Source: Stomoxys calcitrans (taxonomy: Eukaryota; Arthropoda; Insecta; Diptera; Muscidae). Taken from it: a DNA stretch of 64,000 nucleotides. Below are positions 11,400-23,400 of the stretch, one piece after another; the stretch's first letter is position 1, and each line of letters opens with the position of its first letter. Made by a program: the position numbers and the translations under genes. The stretch is from positions 37,956,242 through 38,020,241 of the forward strand of contig NC_081553.1 in the NCBI RefSeq assembly GCF_963082655.1, read 5' to 3'. The notes under the pieces were generated by a model. That model saw only the letters and a program-made list of their open reading frames with translations, did no database searches and had not been told where the DNA came from.

Positions 11400-11805
11400 C
11401 TTAGGTTAGGTAAGTTTAAGAAGTATGATGCCAAAACATTGTCTTGATATAAGCTGAGGCCCTATGTGGCCCATTGTGATTCCTCAAGCTTCTCTCTACT
11501 TCGGCCGCAGAGTTTACATCATATTCCAACTTCTCTACTTAAGACGATGCGTCAATGCACCTTTTCGTAGCATTAAGACGCCAGCATGAAGTTCTTGAAT
11601 CGGACTCGACAAACCCTTCTTAGCCCCTCTAGTACCTGAAAGAAGAAATATCCAACTATCCTTTTTCTACTAAGACATTAAGCCTGACATTGGAAGAGGA
11701 AATGAAAACTATCATATGGAATGTCGGTGCTATAACATCATCGAGAGATATCATAATTTCTTATGCTAATGTGGGCTAAATGTGTACTTATCTTGTCATA
11801 CCTAT
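11400..11805 (-). pseudogene. I-like retrotransposon C-terminal fragment (L3 type)
   Basis: The segment matches the C-terminal part of L3 at 47740-47930: the two share the blocks running from CTGAAAG..GAA.TATCC to GACATTGG.A.AGGAAATGA. Its minus-strand 3' end is again a CCTAAC terminus (TTAGGTTAGG at 11403-11412 on the plus strand). The frame is broken and only the tail remains. Confidence 0.6.
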
Positions 11806-12655
11806 CACCTAGGATGGGGTGTACCCCCATCTAGTCATTCCTCTTGTAACACCTCGAAATTTTCGTCTAAGACCACATAAAGTATATAAATTCTTGATCG
11901 TCTCAATGTTATGAGTCGATCTAGCCATGTCCGTCTGTCCCTCCGTCTGTCGAAATCATGAGAGCGGTCGAACGTCTAGAGCTAGCCGCTTGAAATTTTG
12001 CTCAGATACTAACTAAGGTGTAGATCTTTGAGGATTGTAAATCGTTCAGATTTAGATATAACTCCCATATAAACCGATCTCCCGATTTGACTTCTTGAGC
12101 CCCAGGAAACCGCAATTTTCGACCGATTTGGCTGAAATTTTGCATATAGTGTTCTGCGCCAAGTAGCGCAGGGGTTAACATATCCGTCTATGATGCTGAA
12201 CGCCTGGGTTCGAATCCTGGCGAGACCATCAGAAAAAAATGTTCTGATTTCCGATTTGACTTCTTGAGCCCTTAAAAGACGAAATTTATGTCTGATTTGA
12301 CTGGAATTTGGCATGTAGTGTTCCGTTGATACTTCCAACAACTGTGCCAAGTAAGGTCCATATCGGTGTATAACCTGATATAGCTCCCAAATAAACGGAT
12401 CTCCCGATTTGACTTGAGTCTTGCTTGCAGGCAGCAATTTTTTCCGATTTGGCTGAAATTTTGCATGCGGTGTTCAGTTACGAATTCCAACAACTGTGCC
12501 AAGTGCGGTCCAAGTCGAACTATAAGCTGATATAGCTCCCATATTAATCGGTATCTCGATTATCCTTGTTTAGTTCGTAGAAGCTTAAATTTTTACTGGT
12601 TTAACAGAAGTTTGGTATGTAGAATAAAATTATGCTCTTCAACTAAATTTATTTT
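11806..12655 (-). mobile_element. HINE-C, minus orientation, interrupted by a SINE head
   Basis: It begins on the left with the 3' hairpin relic (CACCTAGGATGGGGTGTACCC) and GTCCGTCTGTCCCTCCGTC. Monomers with GATTTGACTTCTTGAGCC follow, then the subfamily-C near-5' block (TTTGGTATGTAGAATAAAAT). The terminal GGCC palindrome is missing; the sequence stops at an RNase H fragment. A tRNA-like insertion lies at 12157-12239. Confidence 0.75.
12157..12239 (+). mobile_element. tRNA-head-only SINE insertion (83 bp)
   Basis: The insert contains only the tRNA-derived head: GCAGGGGTTAACATATCCG (box A region) and an intact box B GGTTCGAATCC (about 12208-12218), ending in AGAAAAAAA. TGTTCTG duplicates at 12150-12156 and 12240-12246 flank it. 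The SINE body present in all other copies is absent, so it may come from a short transcript or from internal priming. Confidence 0.75.
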
Positions 12656-12850
12656 GAATAAATTTGACTGACTGTCGCTGAATATACAGATATTCCTTCT
12701 GCGGATGTCCGGCCGATAAAACGAACTCGGCCGCCCTTGCCGTTTGGAAAATGCTGCACTCATTGTGCATGCGGGGAGAGATTACAATATCGAGCTCGAG
12801 GTAGTGGACACCATATTCGGTGCCGTTCTCCATTTTCGATCAATCTGTAA
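12656..12850 (-). pseudogene. RNase H domain fragment of an I-like retrotransposon
   Basis: The minus strand reads LFTDRSKMENGTEYGVH..LDIVISPRMHNECSIFQ, matching the first RNase H motif (TDGSK) and the Glu-proximal region (HNECS.FQAE) of I-type ORF2 proteins. It is 5'- and 3'-truncated, and the TDG has become TDR. Confidence 0.65.
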
Positions 12851-12984
12851 ATAAATTAATATCTGCGAACCTAATTCTTCCTTTCTGTCACTCTTTTGTA
12901 GTAGGCAACTGATTAGCGCCGGCCCCGATACTTGTCTCTCAATTTCTATATGAAATTCGTGGTATACTCCTAAAATGTAGCTCT

Positions 12985-13115
12985 CTGCAGTACCGATCGA
13001 TATAACGGGACACATTGGACTACGAGCTCACTTATGCAAAATCGCTGCGGCAGGTGATAGCACGGTAGGGTATGTGGGAAAGATGATTAGACATTGGAGC
13101 ATTTCCTACATAGAG
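12985..13115 (+). pseudogene. I-like element L1 C-terminal fragment
   Basis: The plus strand gives ITGHIGLRAHLCKIAAAGDS, the same segment found after the SINE in L1 copy A (6331 onward) and in copy B. About 100 bp of it survive, joined to unrelated sequence. Confidence 0.65.
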
Positions 13116-13235
13116 GAGTGGTATGGAAAACAATTGCGCTTATGGCTCAAATCGGAATTGGATGGTTTAAATCGGGAGATCGGTCAATATAACAGCTAAA
13201 GCCAAACATAGTCTGGTTTTGACACCCCCTTGGCG

Positions 13236-13380
13236 CCCCGGTAGCCGAGTTGGTAGCGTGCTTGGATTTCCAGTGCAGGGGTCGTGGGTTCGATTCCCGC
13301 CAGAAGCCTTGGTCTGCCGTATCACAATGGACACTAAACTAAATTTGACACAGATGAGAGGGGTATGAGGTAACTCACTG
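13236..13380 (+). mobile_element. second tRNA-derived SINE-like head
   Basis: Box A TAGCCGAGTTGG (13242-13253) and box B GGTTCGATTCC (13287-13297) match the Pol III consensus exactly, with a good T-stem (GTGGG/CCCGC). The acceptor ends and anticodon stem do not pair, so this is not a functional tRNA. The sequence after the head (CTTGGTCTGCCGTATCACAA) does not resemble the main SINE family. It could alternatively be a decayed tRNA pseudogene. Confidence 0.55.
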
Positions 13381-13439
13381 TTTAAAATTTGGATTCATTG
13401 GATTTTTTGCCATTTTCCCCGTAAACTGAACTTTTGCCA

Positions 13440-13750
13440 CCGGTGTTTTTAGGTTACCTTTAGGGTGTTAAATAAGTTCAACCATTATCGATATCTGGCG
13501 TTTTTGATGTCAAAAATATGCAGAAGATTTGCAAAAAATATGCAAACATATGCAGTTTGCATAAAATATGCAAAAATTTCTTTGCGTTTTCTGAATGATG
13601 AAAAGTATTTCGGTAAAAGGAATTTCTGTGTTTTCAAAAAATTGTTTCCGTTGCTCCCAAAAATATATGCATTTGCATATGTTTCCGAAGTCTACTTATA
13701 CTTCCATCATCAAAAAAAAGTTCATTATTTGATAACGAATTATTAGGGAT
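13440..13750. other. TATGCA-rich segment
   Basis: It contains repeated ATATGCA/TTGCAAA words and an octamer palindrome ATATGCATTTGCATAT (about 13666-13681). A 93-residue frame (13465-13746) has no recognisable domain and biased composition, so I do not call it a gene. Confidence 0.4.
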
Positions 13751-15762
13751 AGGACATTTATCGGATCTGCCCTATTTATTTTGTTTTGTATTGCTGTAAA
13801 CTTGAATATCCTAAAATTATCCTAAAATGAGTTCTCATCACTGTGCGTTTGGGTTATTTTGAGAGAGAGACGAAAATTTCGTTTGGATTTTTAAAGATAA
13901 AGAATTTTTAAAATCTTTTGTTGGGGGCAAGGTTCCATCCCCCCTCAGATAAAATAATAAAAATTGATTTATTGCATACTTCTTTCCTTATCTTAATCAG
14001 AAATCAAATAAAAAAGATCGGTCTGATAACTCATGCAAAAAAAATTTACCTTTCTTAAGAAGCCAATTTTGTTGAATTTTCATAAAAACTCTGGTCAAAA
14101 TTATTTTTCTAGAGTTTTTCTTATATCGATTTTGCCTTTAAAGCAAGGCCCAACTTGGTGGTAACTACGCCTTTGCTAAGAATTAAAACTAATACAAATT
14201 GTTGCAGTCTCACTCATAAACGTGGTCATCATTACGACTTGTAAACGCCTAAACTATTCCTGGCCACAATCGCAAAATCAAACCCAAAAAAAAAAAAGAG
14301 AAAGGCAACAACCTCAAGCGATCTGGCTTTTTTAAGCGAGCAAAAGATGCAATGCACGCAATACCTTCATTTGTTTGTTTTTGTTGGGTTTTTTTTTGTT
14401 ATTTTTTGCCTTGGCAAATCTTCGGCTAGCTCAACAAATGAGAACTGGTCAGAGACGATGAATAACGAGTGCAACAACAAAATCGTAAACAACAGCAATA
14501 AAAACCATAAGACAACATTCGAAGTAACGCCTTTGTTTAAGTGTAGGGGACTAACAGCCAATCACAAAGCAGGCCATATTTAAACGAAGGAGGAGCTACA
14601 AAACCATAAACAGCAACGGGGTGAGTATAAGAGAGAGAAGGAGAGAAAAGAGATTAATTTTAAATTACTGCTAGCCTTAGCCGAAAGAGAGAAAGAGTAC
14701 AAGGTATTGTGTATATGGGTAGCAACCAATCTCATGTGCTGTGTTATAGCGTCGGTGTAATGAGGCCGTCGCTGTTTGTATGTGGGGCGATTGATGTTTA
14801 GCTGTCCATCATTGAAAGAAAGCACAAAAGAGTGATGTCTGCCTTTAAAAGCCAGCCACGCCATGGTATAATTGGAATGAATGAAATGAATGATGGGTGT
14901 GTGCGTTTTGAAAATAGTTCAGCTATTCACCGTTAAAGGGCGCTGTAGTCATTGGTATTCCTATGCTTTGAAAGTTTTATTTCTGCATTGTTTTTGGACG
15001 ATACATTTGAAATCCTTTGGCTTTTTTTCTTGTTTTTCATGCTCATTTCAATGACGACACCAGCGCTGACAGTTCTATGAAAATGTCGGTTTTTGTCCTC
15101 TTGTTTTTAACGAATGTTGATTTCGGTATGTTTTGTTTTGAAGTTTGATGCTTGACTTTTTGGAAAAGAAACGCAGCATAAAGACATTGAATTGTTGCTT
15201 TTGTGGGCAAAAGACCAAAAAAACAATAAAATCTTGCGAAGAATTTAAATGAATTTTTGGCCTTAGGTGGTCTGTCATTTTGACACTTTATCTGTCAATA
15301 CCTTTGGCTGAACCCAGATGACTGAGCTTCAGGTGCTAAGAGTTATGCTGACATATGCGTACAAAGACAGACATAGCAGCAAATGTGTCTTTTTCTTTTT
15401 CTCTTAATTTTTTGATTTTTCTTCAGCTGACTGTTGGTTTCTTTGGTTTATAAAACTTTTATCTTAGGGGTAGGAATTTTCTTCGAAGTTCCATCATGAA
15501 AGGTTAATTGTTTTTAATTTTGAATACCAGACCCTGTTTTCATGTCACAGCCTACTGTGTGTGTGGTCTTCAGCGACTTCTTGGCCTGCTATATAAACAT
15601 ATTAGAATTTAATTGCTGTGCTGACATTGGCTAGAGGTTGTTTTAAAATTTGTTTACTTTTGAAGTTCATAATAATGGGCCTAGTTTACTCGCAGTCTGG
15701 AACTGAGTGCATCCATCAGTTATACGAATGAGAAACAATTGAATTGATTGTAGTTAATAAAA
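13751..15762. other. single-copy-looking non-coding DNA
   Basis: The longest stretch in the window without a recognisable repeat. It has AT-rich sequence and short homopolymers. Only short frames of no recognised family occur. It could be intronic or intergenic host DNA. Confidence 0.55.
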
Positions 15763-16690
15763 ACAAGTAAAAGCGTGCTAAGTTCAGCCGGGCGGAATCT
15801 TGGGAACCCACCACCATGGATTGAAAATTTATACTAAATAAATTAATTTGTGGGCCATAATTTTATTCTACATACCAAACTTCTGCCGAAACAGCAAAAA
15901 TTAAATTTTCTGGGAATCGAACAACGATGATCGAGAGACCGGTTTACATGGGAGCTACATCAGTTTATAGACTAATTTTGGCCGTTCTTGGCATAGTTGT
16001 TGAGAGTCATAACAGAACATTATAACCAACATTTCAGCCAAATCGGATAAAAATCGCGGCTTGTAAGGGCTCAAGAAGTCAAATCGGGAGATCGGTTTAT
16101 AAGGGAGCTACATCATGTTCTTGACCGATTTAGACCGTACTTGGCACAGTTGTTGGAAATCATAACAGAACACCATGTATAAGATTTTAGCTAAATCGGA
16201 TGAAAATTGTGGCTTCCAGTGGCTCAGTAAGTCAAATCAGGAGATCGGTTTATATGGGAGCTATATCAGGTCATAAACCGATTTGGACCGTACTTAGCTC
16301 CGTTGTTGAAAATAATTTCGGAACACCATGTGCAAAACTTCAGCCAAATCGGATGAAAATTTCTGCTTCCAGGGGCCAAGAAGCCAAATCGGGAGATCGG
16401 TTTATATAGGAGCTATATCCAAATCTCAACCGATATGGCCCATTTGCAATCCCCAATGACCTACATCAATATAAAGAATCTGTGCAAAACTTCAAACGGC
16501 TAGATCTACGCGTTCGACCGCTATCGTGATTTCGACAGACGGACGGACGGACATGGCTAGTTCGAATCAGAATTTCGAGACGATCAAGAATATTCATACT
16601 TTATGGGGTCCTAGATCAATATTTCGAGGTGTTACAAACGGAATGACTAGGTTAGTGTACCCCCATCCCATGGTGTTGGGTATAACTATA
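15763..16690 (+). mobile_element. HINE-C, complete
   Basis: 5' end AACAAGTAAAAGCGTGC, TTCAGCCGGGCGGAATCTTG and the subfamily-C variant GGGAACCCACCACCATGG. Four or so monomers of about 150 bp follow, then ACGGACGGACGGACATGGC, TTTATGGGGTCC, and the 3' end ATCCCATGGTGTTGGGTATA. It is a useful reference copy for subfamily C. Confidence 0.82.
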
Positions 16691-16787
16691 AATGAAGGCC
16701 GATCAGGATAGCAATAAAAAGGCCTTTGGTAGGAGAGTACACTTTTATTCCCAAATTGGGATAGACACAGGAGAACCTGCGGATCTT

Positions 16788-17910
16788 TAACAAGTAAAAG
16801 CGTGCTCAATTTGGCCAGGCCGAATCTTATATACCCTCCACCATTGATCGCATTTGTCGAGCTCTTGCCACGGTATCTCATTTTAGGCAAACAAAGGATA
16901 GAAGAAAAGAATTGCTATATTATTGGAACAATATCAAATTATGGTTCATTTCGGACCATAATTCAATCGAATATTGGAGACAATAGTAGTAGTCATTGTT
17001 TACAATTTCAGCCAAATCTAGTAAGAATTGCGTACTTTAGGGGCTGAAGAAATAAAATAGGGAGATCGGTTTATAGGACAGCTGTATGAGGCTATAACCC
17101 GATTCATACCATATTCGACACGTATTTAAAGGTCATGGAAGAAGCTGTTGTACAAAATTTCAGCCAAATCGGATAATACATACGCCCTTTAGAGGCTCAA
17201 GAAGTCAAGATCCCAAATCGGTTTATGTGACAGCTATATCAGCTTATGATCCGATTTTAACTATTCTTAGCACAGTTGTTGAGAGTCATAACAAAACACC
17301 TCATGCAAAATTTCAGCCAAATCGGATACTAATTGCGCCCTCTAGTGGCTCAAGAAGTTAAGACGTCAGATCGGTTTTTATGGCAGTTATATCAGGTTAT
17401 GGACCGATTTGAACCATTCTTAATATAGTTGTTGGAAGTTAGAATAAAACACGTCGTGCAAAATTTCAGCCAAATCGGATAACAATTGTGCCCTTTAGTG
17501 GCTCAAGAAGTCAAGAACCCATATCGGTTTATATGGCAGCTATATCAGGTTATGAACCGATTTGAACTAATCTCAGCACAGTTGTTAAAAGTCATAACAA
17601 AATGGCAGCTAAATCAAAACATGGACCGATATAGCCCATTTACAATCCCAACCGACCTACACTAAAAAGAGTTATTTGTGACAAATTTCAAGCGGCTAGC
17701 TTTACTCCTTCGAAAGTTAGCGTGCTTTCGACAGACAGACGGACGGACGAAGACGGGCGGACAGACGGACGGACATGGCTAGATCCACCTAAAATTTCAT
17801 AAAGATCATGAATATATATACTTTATGGGGTCTTAGACGAATATTTCGAAGTGTAACAAACAGAATAACGAAATTAATATACCCCCATCCTATGGTGGAG
17901 GGTATAAAAA
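16788..17910 (+). mobile_element. HINE-A, complete
   Basis: 5' end AACAAGTAAAAGCGTGC with a mutated palindrome (TTTGGCCAGGCCGAA). The body has monomers of about 150 bp, a GACGGACG tract (about 17727-17772), ATATATATACTTTATGGGG and an intact 3' hairpin (CCCCATCCTATGGTGGAGGG) ending TATAAAAA. Confidence 0.85.
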
Positions 17911-17977
17911 TGTAGTATCCCAATTTGTAGCTTTGAAATATGATTTTTGAATGCAGATAACCATTACAGAACATATA

Positions 17978-18812
17978 AAAAGGATTTTTTGGATACCCAC
18001 CACCTGGGGTATATATGTAATCCACATTTCGTCATAATCCGGTGAAAAATGCATAATTTTTGGTGCCATAGCAGCTATATCGAAATATGGTCCGATTTCG
18101 AAAATATTCGGCACGCACATTGCGTGGTCTAATAAGTACGAGTCTTTTTGGTAGCTATATCCAAATACAGACCGATCTGAAACATATACGACACGGGCGT
18201 CGAAAAGCCTAACACAACTCAATATCCCAAATTTCAGCGAAATCGGACAATAAATGCGAGTTTAATGAGCCCAAGACCTTAAATCGAGAGATCGGTCTAT
18301 ATGGCAGCTATATCCAAATCTGGACCGATTTGGGCCAAGTTGCAGAAAAATGTCGAAGAGCCTAACATAACGCACTGTCCCAAATTTCGGCGAAATCGGA
18401 CAATAAATGAGCCTTTTAAGGACCCAAAACCTTAAATCGAGAGATCGGTCTATATGGCAGCTATATCCTAATCTGGACCGATCTTACCCAAATTGAAGTA
18501 GAATGTCGAAGAGCCTAACACAACGCACTGTCCCAAAAATTTGGCAATATCGGACAATAAATACGAGATCGGCCTATATGGCAGCTATATCCAAATCTTC
18601 GAACTTAACTTGCCTATGGAAAACAAAGAATCTGTGCAAAGTTTTAGCTCAATATCTGTATTTTTAAAGACTGTAGCGTGATTTCAACAGACATACATGG
18701 CTAGATGGTATTAGATTTTTACGACGATCAAGAATACTTTTTATAGGGTCGCAAATGGATATTTCGATGTGTTGCAAACGGAATAACAAAATGAATATAC
18801 CCCCATCCTTAA
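17978..18812 (+). mobile_element. HINE-D, 5' palindrome lost
   Basis: It starts within the subfamily-D head (GGATACCCACCACCTGGGGT) without the preceding GGCC palindrome. D-type monomers (GATCGGTCTATATGGCAGC...GACCGAT), a short ACAGACATACATGGC tract and the D 3' end (ATACCCCCATCC) follow. The final hairpin is truncated. Confidence 0.78.
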
Positions 18813-19649
18813 CTTATTACCTAGAGAGGAAAAGGTGACTTTACAATGGATTAACATTTTCTAAATTCATTCTTCTTACATAGCCTGTATACAATCCATA
18901 ATAATAAAGTGCATTTTTAAAAAATTAAAAAATAAACTCGACTTCTGCTATGAAACTCTCTCATTTGTAATTTTTATAGCAGCTGTAAATGTGTAACTAA
19001 TCCGGATGAATTTTATGTTAATTTCTGTTGTTGCTACATTTCGTACTAGGCCTCTCATTGGCCTCATAAGATTCCTGCTAGTTTTAAACCAATTAATGCT
19101 TATCTTACGCAATAGTAAGAACATTAAGAAATACATTTGCTTTTGCAACATTTGTGTTATTTTCCATAACAAATGTAACAGAGTGACTTTTGGTGTGACT
19201 GTATGATGGCCATGGGTTGAGTGAGTTTTGCAAAATGTAGTTACTTGACCACAGCTCAAGTAGCTGAGTTTTACATACGGAACAGCATTTACTTTGCAAG
19301 CCATTGATGACGACAATGGCGGCAGCGCAGGTAGCAGCAGGAGCTGCAAGCCATCGGGCATAAACATTGACTGCCTGGGACTGGGCTGGCGCAAAGCTGC
19401 TGGCGGCAGCTTCATGTTTATGTGACATTTTTTATACGCTTCAAAATGTTCTTTTCACACGTAAAAATGTTATTAAAACGTAATCGTAAATTGTTATTAA
19501 TATTAACAATATTTTTCTTAATAATCATATTTTTGCATTCGTTCATGTCGTGTGGATATGGATTCGCATGCATGTGAATTTTGTACTTAGTGTTGCAGTT
19601 TGTGTAAATGAGGAAACAAGGAAGTTTTTTTGCATATTCGAGACAACTC
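18813..19649. other. single-copy-looking non-coding DNA with a GC-richer island
   Basis: Around 19300-19420 the sequence is locally GC-rich with CAG/GCAGC words. A 107-residue minus frame there (19105-19428) starts Met-Ser-His-Lys-His and is Ala-rich at first. It resembles no family I know, and I do not call it a gene. Confidence 0.45.
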
Positions 19650-21157
19650 TTAAACAGCTATATCCAAATCTGGACCGATTAGAGCCAAATTGCAGAAAGA
19701 TGTCAAGGGGCCTAACGCAACTCACTGTCCCAAATTTTGGCAAAATCGGACAATAAATTCGCCTTTAATGGGCCCATGACCTTAAATCGAGAGATCGGTC
19801 TATATAGCAGCTATATCTAAATCTGAACCGATCTGAACCAAATTGAATCAAGATTATAAAGGCCCTAACAAAACTCACTGTCCCAAATTTCGGCAAAATC
19901 GGATAATAAATGTGGCTTTTATGGGCCTAAGACCCTAAATCGGAGGATCGGTCTATATGGCAGATATATGCCAATTTGAACTGATCTGGGCCAAATTGAC
20001 GAAGAATGTCGAAGGGCCTAACACAACCTACTGTCCCAAATTTCAGCGAAATCGGATAATAAATGTAGCTTTTATTGGTCTAAGACCCTAAATTGGAGGA
20101 TCGGTCTATATGGCAGATACATCCAAAACTGGACCGATCTGAACCAAATTGACGTAGGATTTCGAAGGGCCTAACACAACTCACTGTTCCAAATTTCAGC
20201 AAAATCGGATAATAAATGTGGCTTTTATTGACCCAAGACCCTAAATCGGAGAATCGATATATATGGCAGCAATATCCAAATCTGGACCGATCTGAACCAA
20301 ATTGACGTAGGATGTCGAAGGGCCTAACACAACTCATTGTCCCAAATTTCAGCAAAATCGGATAATAAATGTGGCTTTTATTGGCCCAAGACCCTAAATC
20401 GTCGTGTCGGTCTATATGGGGGCTATATCAAGATATAGTCTTATATAGCCCATATTCGAACTTAACCTGCTTATGGACAAAAAAACGCAACTCACTGTCC
20501 CAAATGTTGGCAAAATTCGACAATTAATGCGCCTTTTATGGGCGCAAGACTTTAAATCGAAAGATCGGTCTATATGGCAGTTTATCCAAATCTGGACCGA
20601 TCTGGTCCAGATTTGGCCTAACACAACTCACTGTTCTAAATTTAAGCAAAATAGGATAACAAATATGGCTTTTATGGGTCCAAGACCCTAAATCAGCGGA
20701 TCGGTCTATATAGCAGCTATATCCAAATCTGGACTGATCTAGCCCACATGGCAGAATAATGGCGAAGGGCCTAACACAACTTAGTGTCCCATATTTCAGC
20801 AAAATCGGATAATAAATGTGGCTTTTGTGGGCCTAAGACCCTAAATCGGCGGATCGATATATATGGGGCTATATCAAGATATAGTCCGATATAGCCCATC
20901 TTCGAACTTAACCTGCTTATGGACAAAAAAAGAATCTGCGCAAAGTTTCAGCTCAATATCTCTATTTTTAAAGACTGTTGCGTGATTTCAACAGACAGAC
21001 GGGCAGACGGACGGACATGACTATATCGTCTTAGATTTCTACGCTGATCAACTATTTATATATACTTTATAGGGTCGGAAATGTATATTTCAATGTGTTG
21101 CAAATGGAATGACAAAATGAATATACCCCCATCCTTCGGTAGTGGGTATAGAAAATA
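19650..21157 (+). mobile_element. HINE-D, 5'-truncated, 3' end complete
   Basis: About eight D-type monomers at roughly 152-bp spacing (GATCGGTCTATAT.GCAGC near 19793, 19945, 20099, 20251). They are followed by ACAGACAGACGGGCAGACGG, TATATATACTTTATAGGGTC, and a 3' end CCCCATCCTTCGGTAGTGGGTATA. The 5' head is absent. Confidence 0.82.
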
Positions 21158-21249
21158 TTGAAATTGTTCAGCATTGGACCAGAAAATTTGCCCATTTCTT
21201 TTCAAAGGCTAAGAAGAAACAGCTCTACATTTATGTATACCGGATGATT

Positions 21250-22232
21250 GACAAGTAAAAGCGTGTTCGGCCGGACCGAATCTTATATACCCTCCACCAT
21301 GGATCGCATTTGTTGAGTTCTTTTCCCGGCATCTCATCTTAGGCAAAAATAGATTTGCTCTGCTATTAGAGCGATATCAAGATATCGGACCAAATTAAAT
21401 TATTTGTTGGAGACCTGTGTAAAATGTCAGCCAATTCGAATAAGAATTGCGCCCTTTGGGGGCTCAAGGAGTAAAATAGAGAGATCGATTTATATGCTAG
21501 CTGTATTGGGCTATAGACCGATTCAGACCAAAATAAACACGTATGTCGACAGTCATGAGAGAATCCGTCGTACAAAATTTCAGGCAAATCGAATAATAAT
21601 TGCGACCTCTAGAGGCTCAAGAAGTCAAGATCCCAGATCGGCTTATATGGCAGCTATATCAGGTTATGAACCGATTTGAACCTTATGTGGCACAGTTGTT
21701 GAAAGTCATAACAAAATACGTTTTGCAAAATTTCAGCCATATCGGATAGTAATTGCTCCCTCTAGTGGCTCAAGAAGTCAAGTCCTCAGATCGGTTTATA
21801 TGACAGCTATATCAGGTTATGGACTGATTTAAACCATACTTGGCACAGTTGTTGGATATCATAACAAAACACGTCCTGCAAAATTTCATTCCAATCGGAT
21901 AAGAATTGCGCCCTCTAGGGGCTCAATAAATCTAATCGGGAGATTGGTATGACAGCTATATCAGGTTATGGACCGATTTGAACCATACTTGGCACAGTTA
22001 TTGGATATCATAGCGAAACACGTCCTGCAAAATTTAATTCCCATCGGATATGAATTGCGCCCTCTTGAGGCTCAAGAAGTCAAGTCCCAAGATCGGTTTA
22101 TAGGGCAGCTATATCAAAACATGGACCCATATGACCCATATGCTATCCCAACCGACCTACACTAGCTAAGTTAGCGTGCTAGTGTAGGTCGGTTTTATAC
22201 CCACCACCATCCTATGGTGGTGGGTATAAAAA
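21250..22232 (+). mobile_element. HINE-A with an aberrant double-hairpin 3' end
   Basis: 5' end GACAAGTAAAAGCGTG, then TTCGGCCGGACCGAA and CCTCCACCATGG. A-type monomers follow. At the 3' end the microsatellite, the TA-rich stretch and the conserved tail are missing. In their place are two adjacent perfect inverted repeats (22151-22193 and 22193-22231), the second ending TGGTGGTGGGTATAAAAA. Confidence 0.8.
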
Positions 22233-22265
22233 CGGCATAACGCCTATAGTACTTCCTTGTAATTT

Positions 22266-23400
22266 TTATACCCTTCACCAGGATGGGGTATACTAATTTC
22301 GTCGTTTTGTTTATAACACCTCGAAATATACGTCTGAGACCCCATAAATTATATATATTCTTGATCGTCATGTCATTTTAAGTCCATCTAGCCATGTCCG
22401 TCCGTCTGTCTGTCGAAGCACGCTTACTTTCGAAGGAGTAAATCTAGTCGCATGAAATTTTGCACAAATACTTTCTGTTAGTGTAGGTCGGTTGGGATTG
22501 CAAATGAGCCAAATCAGTCCATGGTTAGATATAGCTGCCACATAAACCGATCTTGGGTATTGACTTCTTGAGCCTCTAGAGGGCACGTGATGTTTTGGTA
22601 TCATTTCGAAAAACTGCGCTAAGTATGGTTTAAATCGGTCCATGTTTTGGTATAGCTGCCTTATAAACCGATCTTGGGGCTTGATTTCTCGAGCCTCTAG
22701 AGGGCACAATTCTCGTTCAATTTGACTGAAATTTTGCATGAAGTGTTTTATTATAACTTGTAATTACTGTGTGAAGTATGGTTGAAATCGGTTCATAATC
22801 TGGTATAGCTGTCAAATAAACCGATCTTGGATCTTGACTTCTTGAGCCAATAGAGCGCGCAATTCTCATCCGATTTGGCTGAAAATTTCCATGAGGTGTT
22901 TTGTTATGACTTCCAATAACTGTGCTAAGTATGGCGCAAATCGGTTCATAGCCTGATATAGCTGCCATATAAACCGATCTGGGATCTTGACTTCTTGAGC
23001 CTCTAGAGGGCGCTATTCTCATCCGATTTGGCAGAAATTTTGTACAAATCCTTCTCTCATGACCTTCAACATACGTGTCTAATATGGTCTGAATCGCTCA
23101 ATAGCTTGACACAGCTCCCATATAAACCTATCTGCCGATTTTGCATCTTGAGCCCCTACAAGGCGCAATTCTTATTCGAATGAACTGAAATATTGCACAA
23201 TGACTTCTACAATGTTCAGCATTCATTTATGGTCCGACTCGGACTATAACTTGGTATAGTTCCAATAGCATAACAATTCTTATTCAATATTCTTTGTTTG
23301 CCTAAAAAGGGATACCGCGCATAGAACTCGACAAATGCGATCCATGGTGCAGGGTATATAAGATTCGGCCCGGCCGAACTTAGCACGCTCTTACTTGTTC
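22266..23400 (-). mobile_element. HINE-A, minus orientation, complete
   Basis: It begins with the 3' end in reverse (TTATACCCTTCACCAGGATG), GTCCGTCCGTCTGTCTGTCG and monomers. It ends with the 5' end TTCGGCCCGGCCGAACTTAG and CACGCTCTTACTTGTT. With the preceding copy it forms a tail-to-tail pair. Confidence 0.85.

Noticed and set aside
13236..13312. Functional tRNA gene
   Set aside because: Boxes A and B are perfect, but the acceptor and anticodon stems do not pair and non-tRNA sequence follows directly.
19105..19428. Ala-rich minus-strand frame of 107 residues as a possible host exon
   Set aside because: No recognisable family, no splice-supported context, and overlapping frames of similar length. 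GC-rich GCAGC words explain the composition.
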